Assembly (NCBI GenBank): GCA_963932145.1
Contig: OZ010581.1
Span: 88,826,055-88,890,054, forward strand
Direction: 5' to 3'
From: Acanthosepion lycidas
Lineage: Eukaryota; Mollusca; Cephalopoda; Sepiida; Sepiidae
Length of the DNA: 64,000 nt
How positions within the stretch are numbered: the first letter of the stretch is position 1; every line of letters starts with the position of its first letter. Under the pieces are notes generated by a model. It saw only the letters and a program-made list of their open reading frames with translations, searched no databases and was not told where the DNA came from. Below, in pieces: positions 10,834 through 23,277 of this stretch. Made by a program: the position numbers and the translations under genes.

Positions 10834-12849
10834 GGTAGGTACCTCCATGAGATTGTTAAAAGAAAGAGCATAGCATGATGAAAAAGACGCAAAAATTGAC
10901 GAAAACAAAATTTCATATCATTATTAAGAGGAAAGATCAAAGTATTTTTGGAGTATTTTTTCATCGTTCCGAGCACGTCCGAAATTTTCGTTAAAAATCT
11001 TGTTTTTTTTGAGTGAGCAAAATTGACAGAAAATCGATTATGTCACCCATTTTTTTCACTTTATAAAAAAGATGAAAATCTCTTTTGAAATTCTTTTAAA
11101 AATCAATTATCATAATAATATGTTTATAATGTTTATTTAAAATATTTTGAACCAAGTTTGACTTAGCTTCTTCGCCGAAAAGATGTAATTTGAAAATAAA
11201 ACAAAGCAGGTCATAACTTTTCGCGTCACTTGACAGGTGATGAATGACGTATGACAGATTACGGGATCATAATTTGTTCTACGGAATCCGAAAAGTGAAG
11301 TTATTTAGATTTAAGTGAACAAATTATTTACCTCATTATTTTTATGGAAAACTTTCAGCTCTCCAATTTTTTTTGTATTAGGTTGGTACAAAAATAATGA
11401 CGTAATAATGTCGTTTTTTGACGAATTTCTTAACGTCAAAAAACGACATTATTACGTCATTATTTTTGCACCAACCTAATACTTAGCTTTCACTTTTACG
11501 TTTACGATGCTTTATGGAAAATATTTTATAAAGAAATTAAAATAAGACTGTTGAGAGTGAGATTAAATTTCATATTTCATAAGAAAGGTATCTAATTAAT
11601 TTATAGGTACCTTTCTTATGAACTTTTATCAGAAGTGTACATAAAATACTATAAATTTATGTACATTTATTACATTTTACTGTGTTCTTTGTATTTCCAT
11701 TCATTTTATTATTAATTTTGAGATTTCATTTATAGAAAAATGTCATAACTGAGATTAATATAAAAATAAGATCATATAAATTTCATAAGATGTTACTGAT
11801 ACTTGTAGGTACCCTTTTCAGTTGAAATTGAAAAATCATATTAATTTTTCCACACTTGTTTCGCAAATGTAAACGTCTTAACAGCGGATAACAATGCTTA
11901 ACTCAAATAACGCAACTTAATTGTATTCTGGTTGGTCATCCTTAATTTATAATTACAGCCTGATTATAAACACAAAATTACATTTCTTAATTACTGCGGG
12001 TCTTCTGATTAATCAAAACGATAAAATTTACAACGCGCTAAAAAAAAGATCTATCTCATAAGGAGACTTATGAAACTCGATGAGGCTTTTAACTAATTTC
12101 ATATTTTAACAACTTAAATGTAAGAATCTATTATAATTAAAGAAATAACAAATAATTGTATTAAAAATTCATTTTTCATCGAAAGAATTTTTTGCTTTCA
12201 GAAAATATTGTCCATATTCATAAAAACAACTAAAAGCAAATAAAAGCATTTGAAATTAAATAATATATTTATTTTATTGAGTTTTGTATGTTACAATTCA
12301 GAGCTGATTTTCAGGTAGTGCGGATCCAATTAAAAAAAATAAAACAAAACAAAAAAAACATGATGTGCATTCCTCAAAGCCTTATGCTTTTAGCTATTGT
12401 AATCACTAAATCCGATGCGATAGAATTTCTAGCGTTTTCATAAAATTAGTGGGGGGGGGGGTAAATAATATTAAAAAAATTCTGCCATGACTTTAATAAA
12501 AAAAAATATTTGTAATAATTTCAATCATCTCTGAATAGTTTCTGAAAGTTTCATTAACATCCGACAATTATTTTTATTTTTGCAAGATTTTCCAAAAAAA
12601 AAAAAATGCTAAAAATTTTTTATTTTATTTTACTAGTTTCGGCGATACAAAGAGAAACAAGGTTTCTTTAATCAGAATTTAAAATGTTCTAAAAAGAAGG
12701 AAAAATTTTAAAAAATAATTAAAAAAAACTTTGGTCTTTCCTCTTTATAATAACACTAACAGTTAGACGATAAATTTTTGTTTTCGTCAAGTTTGGTGTC
12801 TTTTTCATCCTGCTATGCTATTTTTAGCTATTTCGTGGAGTTACCTACC
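10834..12849. mobile_element. Long-TIR non-autonomous DNA transposon, copy A
   Basis: The element is about 2.0 kb and has imperfect terminal inverted repeats of roughly 80 bp, at about 10834-10915 and 12769-12849. The two ends share GGTAGGTA, CATAGCA, GATGAAAAAGAC and GACGAAAACAAAA in inverted order. Both ends sit on CCTTAAGG. Because that octamer is a palindrome, the target duplication could be TTAA (piggyBac-like) or an 8-mer, and sequence alone cannot decide. There is no open frame of note inside. A diverged copy at 37285-39012 shares internal blocks such as AGCACGTCCGAAATTTT, which supports a real repeat family. A hairpin MITE has inserted at 11378-11479. Confidence 0.75.
11378..11479. 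mobile_element. Hairpin MITE with mariner-type ends, copy 1
   Basis: The 102-bp element is nearly a complete palindrome. It begins TTAGGTTGGTACAAAAATAA and ends with the complement, TTATTTTTGCACCAACCTAA. A TA target duplication lies at 376-377 and 480-481 of this kilobase. The arms are about 46 bp with a roughly 10-nt centre. The terminal sequence matches the mariner end that also defines human MADE1. Copies lie at 29618-29718 and 58126-58226. Confidence 0.9.
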
Positions 12850-13503
12850 TTAAGGATTTGGTCAAATACCTCAGAAAATTCAAAATGAAAAAAAAATGCA
12901 TTTATTGGTTTAATCTAATCGAAAAAAAATCTATTTTTATATTTGGATGATTAAACGAACATTTCATATAAAATTTCTTTATACATTAGGAATAAATAAA
13001 TAACAGATACGCAACTAAAGATATTAATACGTGTGTGTATATTTACATTTATGCGAACATAACATTTTTTCAGCGCCTGTTTAGAATAATCAGCTAGTAG
13101 ATAATTGGAGGATTATGAAAGATTATCGGACTGAAATGCATACTAAAAACTAAACAAATAACCACCATTCAGAATATTCTGGATCTCTTCGTGGCAAGAC
13201 ACGGAGATTTCACCACGCCCTCATGAAAAAGCATAAAATCATTGATGTTAATATATTTTTTCAAATCATATTTCCTTTTTTAACGTCAATATTTTCAAGA
13301 TTTCTTTATGTTCATCAGGTTTCACTTGTTAATTTTCTTATCGTAATTTTTATTTTATCAATTTATTTCGCATTTGGAAATGATTAATATTTCTTTTAAT
13401 GTCAATGAAAGGGCGAAGTTTTAGAAAATATGTGTACTTGAAATATTCATTTAATCGAATTTTCCATACATTTATTGTTGAATGAATATACACATACACA
13501 CAC

Positions 13504-13554
<51 letters not shown>

Positions 13555-14920
13555 AAACTGTCTATCCGTGTGTGTGTGTTCGCGATCTACTCGAGAATCA
13601 TGAGGCATATTTCTACCAAATTTAGAACATAGATTGTACTCGATACTGGGTGTGTCTGGGCAAAAAATTAGTCATTTTTCAAACATCAATAATCTATAAT
13701 CGATAAATATAATGTTTAAATGGCAATTTCCATTAGTTTGGTTGTTTTAAAACTTTCAGACTTGAAGTCTAAACCCTAAGGACGATTTAATGAAACTTGC
13801 TAAGCGTATGCAACTTAGTGCCACGCTTATTATAAGCTATATTGATTTTCGTTTCTCTCGACATTGGAACCCCCTAGTGTGCCCCAAATGGACCCCCAAA
13901 AATTCAAATTGCTTCGGTTTTTATGAAATTTTGAATGTTTTTTACGCTCTTAAAATGAGATAGAAATCGGTTGTCAGATTTTTAAAAATGCATGAGAGGG
14001 CCCATTGGATGACTATAAACCCCTGATGCCTCAGTTGCTTTCCAAGTGTATTTTGTATCAGTATTTCCCAATTTCAACGAAAATTTCAGTACATACTGAG
14101 ATTATATCGAGTAACTGAAGAAGTGACTTGGAATTCACTGAAAATCAACACTGGGACCCCCACAAGTTAGGAGAACAGCAGTCATATGTTTACCGGGAAT
14201 ATAATGAAAGGCATAACCCCTGCAACCGGCAGCACAATAACTACCTCCGAATCATGACGGTTGACTAAAAGTATCTAGAAATGGTTTGAATCATACACAC
14301 ATTTAACACAGAATACCAAACTGGAAAGCGATGTTAATACCTGGACACTAAGACCGTCTCACCTGTACTCATAACTTTGTTAAATGGAATTTGTGTCGTA
14401 GTTTAGTGAGTCAGGATTCCTGATATTTCTACCAGATGATAGATTATGGATCCTAGTTATCTAAAAGTTACCGTGCAGGAAGGTAGTTTTTTTTTCTTTT
14501 TTTTTTAAATAATTATTAAGAGTCCGTCCGCGTGCTATTTGTTAACTTCGCTGCTTCATTACAGTGTAGAAAAAAAAAGGTTGATCCTATCAGGTCTATG
14601 CACAATATGATCCGGCCCATTTTGTCTTAATGGGTTTGGTGATGCTTCATGAATTGTGTATGAACTAAATTCGTACCATATGAATCCATTCAAGAATTAT
14701 ACGACTGAAATGTTTATTCACACCCAAGATCCTATTCCTGAAAATATCAGCGAGACAACAGTGCTCAGTCTATATTCAAACATTTTCTTACCACTTAGGA
14801 AAAAGGCATCAAGAACCTGTGAGTCGACCTTGGATATGTATCCTGGAATATTAATATTTTTCACACAATATTGTCCTAGATATCTATTGAGTAATTTGTA
14901 TGAATATGTATATTTCAATT
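12850..14920. other. Stretch without a recognised gene
   Basis: The first part is AT-rich. A (CA)n-(TA)n tract sits at about 13498-13553, followed by about 900 bp of more balanced composition (13554-14480). That block begins CTGTCTATCCGTGTGTGTG and may be an interspersed repeat, but it has no second copy in the window and no protein homology I recognise. Confidence 0.45.

Positions 14921-14997
<77 letters not shown>
14921..14997. repeat. (TA)n microsatellite
   Basis: About 38 TA units, followed by a short CA run. Confidence 0.95.
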
Positions 14998-14999
<2 letters not shown>

Positions 15000-15253
15000 C
15001 AACACACACACACATATATAATTGATCGTTCCTTTTTTTCATTATGGATATAATTTACAAAAAGGAACGCTCAATTAGCTTATCTTCATAGCCTGGCTGG
15101 TGGCAAACGCTGCCAATGAAACCGTGATATTCCCCCTGGTCACCGGCTGATGAAGACAGGGTATCGCACGTGCTAACACACGTGGTATGTTATATATATA
15201 TATATATATATATATTTCAAGCAATTTTAGAGGGATAGTTGGGGACAATAAAG

Positions 15254-15256
<3 letters not shown>

Positions 15257-15338
<82 letters not shown>
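15257..15338. repeat. (TA)n microsatellite abutting interspersed repeat X
   Basis: About 40 TA units with one interruption, directly adjoining the repeat-X copy at 15338. Confidence 0.95.
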
Positions 15339-15476
15339 TATAATTTTAAAAAAATATTATTTTGCTACATAAGATTTCTCATATTTCAAAAACTAGAGCC
15401 GAAAATCTCAATATAATTATTAAAATTAAATTGAATTAAAGTATCAAGCCCTGTTTCATCCTCAAGCGAAAATTTA
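15338..15476 (-). repeat. Interspersed repeat X, copy 1
   Basis: This roughly 140-bp sequence contains CTACATAAG, ATTTCAAAA, TTAAATTGAATTAA and CTCAAGCGAAAATTT in a fixed order. The same series occurs at 45523-45628 (same orientation, shorter) and at 50097-50240 (opposite orientation). Each copy has a (TA)n tract on the same side, adjoining copies 1 and 2 and about 130 bp from copy 3. That is consistent with a retroposed tail, so I assign the minus strand as sense on that basis only. Confidence 0.6.
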
Positions 15477-15917
15477 GGAATAACCAATCTTGAAATTTAC
15501 GCATTTTTATAAGCATGTTTAGTCGCAAAATTAATTACGATGGAAAAGGCTGCGGCGACCATTTTGGTAAGGGACCGAAGAGTTAATTTTTATCCACATA
15601 TCAATAACCTTCGGAAAGAGGTCAAGCCGAAGTAGGGTCGGGGTTTCCATTTCAAAGCGAATGATGGCATTCATGCACGTACATCGTCTGATCAGTCACA
15701 GCGAAAGATAGCTGTTGGCACCATAATATGTCGTTAAGTGTCTAGAGAATTTTGTTTTATTTTATTTATTTATTTATTTTATTTTATTCTTAAAGGGCTG
15801 TTTCGGACATAAACGCGTCGCACTGAACTACAATTTTTCTTATTTTTTTGACAACTTCATAAAGGGTTTTTCAATCTTATGATTAGATTAAGCTTTTAAA
15901 TCTTTTATTAGACTATG

Positions 15918-15983
<66 letters not shown>

Positions 15984-16101
15984 CCTCTTTTCTTCGATGG
16001 AAACGTAACCATATAACGTTAATTAAGTCCAGGCTTCTACTATTTAATACTTACATATATATATATGTATAAAATGATAGGCAGATTTGTTTGTATCTCT
16101 C

Positions 16102-16147
<46 letters not shown>

Positions 16148-18264
16148 ATATATATGTGTGTATGCATGTATGCATGCATATAATAGAACAGTTATATATG
16201 TGGGTGGAGTATATTCATTATATACATTTGCAAATATACAAGACTTGAACATTGTTATCAATCAAAATGTAACCTTATAATTTCCTCACTTGAAATCATG
16301 CAATTTCCTTTCCGAGTTCTAAAGAATCATTTTTTTTTGCAGCTCTTTGTCAGCAAATAACAATTCAATCACTAATATCGAAGAAACGAAAGCGTTCCTG
16401 TTGATTTTAGGTCATTTCCCCAAAGCTATCATTCGGAGTGAATTCCTTTTCACCTTTCGCATTTCATAGCCTATCACTGGGAATGCACAATGCGCAACTT
16501 GACCTGCACCCAGCCATGAACAATCAACAGAAAGCTTCGTAATGATTTGATAAATGGCAAGAAATGGTGAAAATAGGGGTGAGTGTAAAAAGGACAAAAG
16601 AAAGGAAAACTATTTTATTTTCTGCTATTTAGATTTTGGGAAATAATTGGAAAGGTGGCCTGTGTCTGCAGGCGTGAAACGTAATAAATGATTTTTTTTT
16701 TACAGAGAATTGAAAGCAAATTACGATGAAATTTCAATGGAAATGATTGGAAAGGAGAAAAGATTCGTATAAATAGCGAAGTGGAAAAGAAAGTATAAAT
16801 GAAATGAAGAATAAAAGAATTCAACATAAATAAGTCACAAGGGTAGACGCGGGTAGTTTGATGACTGTAAGATATGAATATTTTCTAATGAGACAAATGG
16901 ATCATATAATTTATACTGAAAGACAGAAGAAATAAAGACGATAAAGTAATTAGACAAATTGAAGAATCTAAATGAAAATGAGAAAATAAACACAAATGCA
17001 AAAATTAAAAAAATGTAGTAACAGAAACCAGAAACAATGATTAACTAGGAATTACAATAATTACAGACGAGTTAATTAAGCAATAACTGAAAGCCAGGCG
17101 TTATAATATATCCAAAAGTTAACGGAAAAATAGTCAAAAAATGCAAATGATTAAAACGGGGAACAAAACTTAAAAATCAACAATTTTAAAAACAGCCAAG
17201 GCAAAGAAAAGAATCTTAACGTCCAATAAAAATCACGAAAACGAATCAAATCATCAAAAGGTTTTCGTAAAATATTGAAATTAAATCTGGCACGGAAAAC
17301 TGATTTCGTAATGTAGTGGAAACCAAACTCATTGACAACACAAAATAACCTTTCTTTTTTTCTAAAGTTTATAAGAAACGCATTATGATTTGACTGGAAG
17401 AGTTGTGAGGCTCCCAGAATTATCCTTGACTTCTGGTTGTCACTCTGACTTAATCACAGAGTTTATAATTTATTTCTAGTTTTTCAAATCGTCCACTTTC
17501 CATCACTGCAATTGATTATTGAAGGTGTCGTCAATGAAAAAAATAGAATAATATGTTTGTAAATATCCTCTAGGATTCCAATGGTTAAGTTCAATATTGT
17601 TGTATATTCGTTTGCATTATATTTGAATCATTTTACTTATTTGTTATTGTGATATTAAAGAACTGGTATGATACTGCCGTGCCCTCATAGCAACAAGTAC
17701 ATTAATCACCTATGAGCGTCCTTCGAACAGTTTTCCTTTTCAATCGGAGAACTTGCATTATGTGCGTTATCCATCAAGCCGTACAACTTCAGTCAGTGCC
17801 ACTTTGGCAGATAATTTGAAGCGGCAAACGATGCACGCCTCTTAAGCAATTGAGATATTGAGCTTTATTCCAATGTTATCTGTAAGAATTTAAGTTCAGT
17901 ATTATAGACCCTCACGTCCCACTAATAACTGGGGCACTATTGTCCTGAATGCCCGACATTCTGTCAACGTTAATCCGGACGCCGGTTTATTTCTCAAGTT
18001 TGTCATTTTATTTGACCGTGATTTTATGGTGACCAGTAAAAGGCATGGTCAACGACTGAATCCTTAAATACGTAATCTTTTTGGATGCTGAATTTCCACA
18101 AGATCTTCACTTGGTAGATCTCAGTTATCTTTCCTGGGTTTGACGATACCCGTACCCGTCTACTTCAATGCACGTGAGATGCGACTATCGTTTTGGTGCT
18201 TGTATTTTTTCTCCAAGTGAATTCTATAAGCGATCATCATCATCATAGTCATCATCATCAATTT
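15477..18264. other. Stretch without a recognised gene
   Basis: It contains (TA)n tracts at about 15918-15981 and 16107-16150. A more GC-balanced patch at 15530-15740 has a possible 31-codon frame but no recognisable homology. The rest is AT-rich with no coding signal I can support. Confidence 0.45.
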
Positions 18265-18265
18265 C

Positions 18266-18326
<61 letters not shown>
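18265..18326. repeat. (TTA)n microsatellite
   Basis: About 20 TTA units, preceded by a short ATC run. Confidence 0.95.
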
Positions 18327-20966
18327 ACGTTGGAAATTTATGTCAATCATTGTTAAAGAGTTGTCACGTTTCGAAAATAATTGACAAACAATAAAAACTT
18401 CATTTCAATGTATAAATATGAAGTTATAGACTTTTGGAGATTTACAAACGTATTTGTCAATCTTGTAGGTAATGCCCGTTCGATAGGTATGTAATTTCCA
18501 CTGGCTTATTGATAATATTTGTTCCAAATTCTCATGGTGTTTTTAATCTTCTTTCAGCATTTCTCGGTTCATTATTCGCCTCTTCATGGCATTAGAAAAA
18601 ATAACAGTATTTTTTCAAGTTTTCCAATGTTTTCTCACTAATTTAAACAAGAATGTAATTCGAATTACTTCATGTATTTTACATACCAGTATTTCTAAAC
18701 CTGCAAGAAAATTTCGTCGCACAGTTCTTCGTGATCGAATTAAGGTATGTAACAAGTTCCTTTAAATGAACGAAAGAAACCATGAACCAAAGTTTTATCA
18801 CCAAAAACTCACATGTTTTTTTTCAAATCTTCCAATTCGATCGCACCTAAGCAGACAAATGGAATAGTCATCATTTGGTGAGTCTTTACTTTCTTTATTG
18901 ACAAAAACAAAATCCGAACTTTTGTATTAATTGTAGGATCATGGTGAATCTGAGTAATTCCAAATAGTTTCCTTCTTTTATTTTCCTAAATAGCTTCCAG
19001 TTTCTACCCATACCAATTGTATGTATTAACAATTTAAATATGTTCTTCATAAATATCAGTGAATCAATAGTTAGCATAAAATATATTTGTATTCTAGTTC
19101 GGTTTGCTTTAGATTTCTCTTTTCCTACGCATAAGCGACATCTGCTATATTTGCGAGCTATATCGATTTTCTCCATGAGTTTACACACCATTTGTAATTG
19201 ATGAGTTGTAGTAAAACAATATAAGCTTCCTCAATATTACAGGACTTCCCTGGGTACTCTTACTAATTTAATTAATTCACTAATTCTATCGATCTCAAGG
19301 CCTACTGGAATTTTCACGTCTTCAAATGTTTTTCGCCGATATTTCTCCAAAAGGGAGGCTCACAACGTTTACTTGCGTGCTATGAAATTAATCTAACAAC
19401 TAATTAATCTGGAACCAGTAGATGTGTGTCCTCAATTCTTCCTCAATATTAAAAAAAAAATCCTCCTTATTCTCCTTGTGAATAATTCACAGATTTAGTT
19501 GGCTTAAAGGGATTTGGACTTTTTGCTTCAATGTCTCCCACAAGGGAATGCACGACCGGTGCGCAGTGGAAACTTAATTTTTGTTCTATTGCGAGATTGA
19601 GATATTTTTTCCATTTATTTCACTTTTAATATGTGTTTTTTTCTGGAAAGACAAAAGCATTCTCGCCTTGTTTATAATGAGATCACGTCTTACGACTTCC
19701 ATTACGTGATCAATTTGAATTTAAATATCTAAAATAGATTTTACCATTTTATTTTCATTCTTTACCACAGATTTGGCTTTGTGGATATACCGTAGGTCTC
19801 CGCGTTCGAATTCTAGTCATTTACCCAATTCTCTTCGGAACAATCTCGCTACTGTGATGTATTCATTCTAAACAAACATGGTTCTCGTTGTCAATTAGCT
19901 TTCTAGAAAAAGCCTCTGCATTTTCCTGTGTTATTTCTATTATGGTATTTACATAATTTCTGCATACCCTGTGCACCCTTCATACATAGCATACCCTGTA
20001 TATCTAAAATAAAAAAAACATGTGTTTAACCTACAATATGTTAACATTTTCATTTTTTATGTGCACTCCGCGTAAAAATGTCCACATCGTTACATCGACA
20101 GTTCTTTAAAATATCTTCTTGAAATGGCCACCTTTAACTTCTTTGTTTTGAAGTTTCCTTTTCATTTGTTCTCTATCATTTGTGTTAGAAGAAGTAGAAT
20201 TTATACAAATTGAAAGGCCATATCACAAGTAATTTATTGCAGTGAATAGGGATTATTGAATGAACGAGTTGTAAGTGTTCATGATAGCCTTCGATTCTTC
20301 TACGTCATCCACTTAAAACTACCGTGTGAAGTTCTTGAAAACTATTTCACTTGATCTAGTAATGGGTACAACTAACATGAACATACCACGCATAATTTCT
20401 GTTCTTTGGTAAGGTCTAAATTGTAAATGTAGATTATGTAGCTCGTGTTTTATTTATCAACATTGGTTACTATTGTTTCCCATAGATCAGGCACCATTAG
20501 TTCATTTATTCATTAGATAAACCCTAATAATCTCAGAATTGGGTCCAACTTCTTTCGAAAGTCTGTTATCTCCTTTGACTGTGTAGCAAGTTGATTATGA
20601 ATAGAATCTTCACGCCGGAAGTCAAATGATAGCCATTCTTCACAAGTTTACTTAACTTTCGTCCAATTTCATCCTGAATTTAATCGTTGTCTTTTCAGTC
20701 GTTTTAGTCTTTTATCGGAAATTTCATTTTACAAATCTCTCAACATTTTCATCAGAATCATGAATCAAATCATCAATATTAGAATTTACGTGGTAGAAAA
20801 CTTATTATAGTGTCAGGAATTATATTATTGTTATGGTTATCACATGGTGTAAACTAGGGTAGGAAGAATGTATTGCTTCAGGAATCTAGCTTTGGCCGAT
20901 ATGAAAACAACCGAATCTTTAAAGGGCCAAGCCGAAATACACATTGACAAAACTAGCTTGCAGAGT
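18327..20966. other. Stretch without a recognised gene
   Basis: This is AT-rich single-copy-looking sequence. Open frames are short and carry no motif I recognise on either strand. Confidence 0.45.
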
Positions 20967-20969
20967 CAC

Positions 20970-21027
<58 letters not shown>
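20967..21027. repeat. (TTA)n microsatellite
   Basis: About 20 TTA units; the polyleucine frame read across it is an artefact of the repeat. Confidence 0.95.
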
Positions 21028-21529
21028 CTTTACAATCCCAGTATTTGCATTTTCACAGCAGATATCTATTGATTCACACTAGAGATTGAGTGACAGCAAG
21101 TCTCCTCCAGTTTCCACCACCTTTCTTACTATTCATGCATGGCCGAGAAAAGACATCCACTAGAGAGTTGCATATGATATTCAAAAATCGAATTCATGCG
21201 ATTCTATGGGTTTTGTCATGGTGCCGAATAATTTTGGTATTATAATCCTGAAACTAAATATGTTGTGCTACATTTTCTCAGATATTGAACAATAAACGTG
21301 TATTTTGTTTTGCATTTTTCGCTTTCTTATTTCTTCCTAATTTTGTCCTGAAGTAAAGGCTACACCCTCAATCTAAAGGTTCATATTTGATTTTAAATAC
21401 TAACAGATATATCTAAGTTTCAAAAATCAGGAATACTTAATTGGATTTTCAAGTATAATTTTCATTTCTGCAAATCGTATTTATTCTCATAGTTCAAAGA
21501 AAATTGTTATTTCGTCATTGTCTTATGAT

Positions 21530-21820
21530 GATGAGCTCGTCCAAAGGAACGGCCAGCAAAATATCCTTCACGCCATCGCTAAGCACCGTATACACTGGTT
21601 TGGTTACGTCCTGCGACGAACTGATGACGACCTTACCAGTTATGTATTAGTTCACTCCGCCCTGCGTACACTGGTGACGACCTAGTGAAAGACAACGCAG
21701 CAGCTGGAAGGATGTCGTCCGCCAGAACACCCAGCAGATTAATCTGGCGCTGGAGGATGTGCCGAAGCTCTGCTAAGACCGTGAGAGTTGGAGGGACAAA
21801 TTGGCTCCTATGGGTTAAAC
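21530..21820 (+). pseudogene. LINE C-terminal fragment (type B)
   Basis: Plus-strand translation gives QNILHAIAKHRIHWFGYVLR followed by RTDDDLTSYVLVHSALRT, then in other frames TTQQLEGCRPPEHPAD and ELEGQIGSY. This resembles the region after RT in many invertebrate LINEs: a block of the type RRLRWLGHVLRM, then GRPRKTWRD, then an aspartate-rich RGKWR block. Only this C-terminal piece is left, with stops and a frameshift. The clade cannot be assigned from it. Confidence 0.55.
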
Positions 21821-22029
21821 GCCTTCATAGTATGAGATTTAGCATTTCATCATTACTATTATTATTTTTATTTTCTTTGATTTCTGGCATTTACACATTT
21901 CTACCGGGTGCCGCCAAGGGACTTAAAGTTAGAAATGGCATCATTTCCACTGACAAAAACAAAAAATATATAGATAAAGCCCTTCGTAAAGTGTGGGCTG
22001 TACTTTTCAGAACAATTTTTGTATCTCCT

Positions 22030-22825
22030 TGAGGCATGGACTTCCAGGAATCCCTTCAATTAGTCTGCTCTTTTCAACCAATCCTAGGGTTCCGACTACA
22101 GCAGGGATTGTTGATGTTCCCATATGCCACATTTTTTAAATTTCTATTTCAAGATCCTTGTATTTGGACAGGTTTTGTATATCTTCAAAGATACATGGCA
22201 GTTAGCAGGGACTGCCATATCAATAAGGAGGTACGTTTTTTGTTTGTGGTCTTTAATAACAATGTCTGGACGGTTGGCTTTGATTGTTCTCTCTGTGTGT
22301 ATTGTGCAGTCCCATAGAATTGTAACAGGTCCTATCTCCGTAACCGGGTCTGGGTGGTGTTCATATCAGTTTCTTTCAGTTTCCTTCCCGTAGAAGATGC
22401 ATATTTTCTAGTGCTGATATTGGCCCAATCTGTCATGCCGGGTTTCATACTCAGTGGGTGCCAATATCATGAAACCTGATACAAGATGATCAATTGTTTT
22501 TGGATAGTTATCATAGAATCTGCATGTTGGGCTAACAAAATATTTTAGTATATGTGCTTGATAATTTCTAGTTAACAAGCATTGGTCCTGTGCAGCAATG
22601 ATAAAACCTTCAGTTTCAGCTTTCAACCCTGCACTACGTAGCCAATGAACGGTACGGGTTTTGTCTACGTCAGCTTGTTTGTTACGGGCAGAGTATTGGT
22701 CATGAAGCGGTTTTTCTTGCCATTGTTTCTGTATCTGGTCGGTTACATTTGTCTTTGCTTTCTTTTTTAAGTATTTTGCAGCTTCTGCCGGTGTATTGTG
22801 CTTCACTTGTATTTCTTCTCTCATT
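22030..22825 (-). pseudogene. LINE C-terminal fragment with Cys/His motif (type C)
   Basis: On the minus strand an open segment of 138 codons (22824 to 22408) includes HWLRSAGLKAETEGFIIAAQ, QCLLTRNYQA and CRFYDNYPKTIDHLVSGFM. This is the C-terminal zinc-binding region of a LINE, but the last Cys of the expected C-x2-C-x7-H-x4-C is replaced, reading SGFM where SGC is usual, and one other Cys is missing. After a gap the same protein continues with DIVIKDHKQKTYLLIDMAVP (about 22250-22310), LSKYKDLEIEI (about 22150) and AVVGTLGLVEKS (about 22070-22105). The type is found widely in mollusc and other invertebrate genomes. Frame changes make it a pseudogene, and the RT itself is missing. Confidence 0.75.
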
Positions 22826-23277
22826 TGAAACTCTATTTTGAATTTGTTGGCATTATTATTATTATTATTATTATTATTAATTCACGTACACGTATGATCA
22901 CAAAAGATTCTTAATGGAGATTAAAGGAACTTTTGTCTGTAATCCTGAATAGTGTCTTTGTCAAACAAACTGTGATCTGAAGTACCCATTTTCTTCGAAA
23001 TTTTTGTTCATTTATCTCGTAGCTAGTGATTTTTGCCTAAATCTAACTGAGCCACTATTGAAGGTTTAATTCCAATATTTATCTTTTACTGTTTTCTCAT
23101 TTCGTTAAGAAAGCCATTGCCTTTTTTCCCAGATTTAAGGTGTCCTTACACTCCTTTCCGATTCCAGTTATTTAATTCTATTTTAATTGGAACATCGAAT
23201 TTTTATTCATTTTAAACAACCCTGAGTCATCTCTCTGAACATTAAGTGCTTGATATTTTCTTGTTGTATTGGTATAC

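Noticed and set aside
15080..15190. CTGATGA and GAAAC both present, suggesting a permuted hammerhead.
   Set aside because: GAAAC lies before CTGATGA, and the sequence between them folds as one hairpin (CCGUGA/UCACCGG) where a type II hammerhead needs two. No stem II partner follows the core.
15539..15634. A short frame, MEKAAATILVRDRRVNFYP..., in a GC-balanced patch.
   Set aside because: It is only 31 codons, with no homology I recognise and no splice or expression evidence.
20040..20240. A patch with weak resemblance to transposase tails on the minus strand.
   Set aside because: No block could be matched in order, and stops are frequent.
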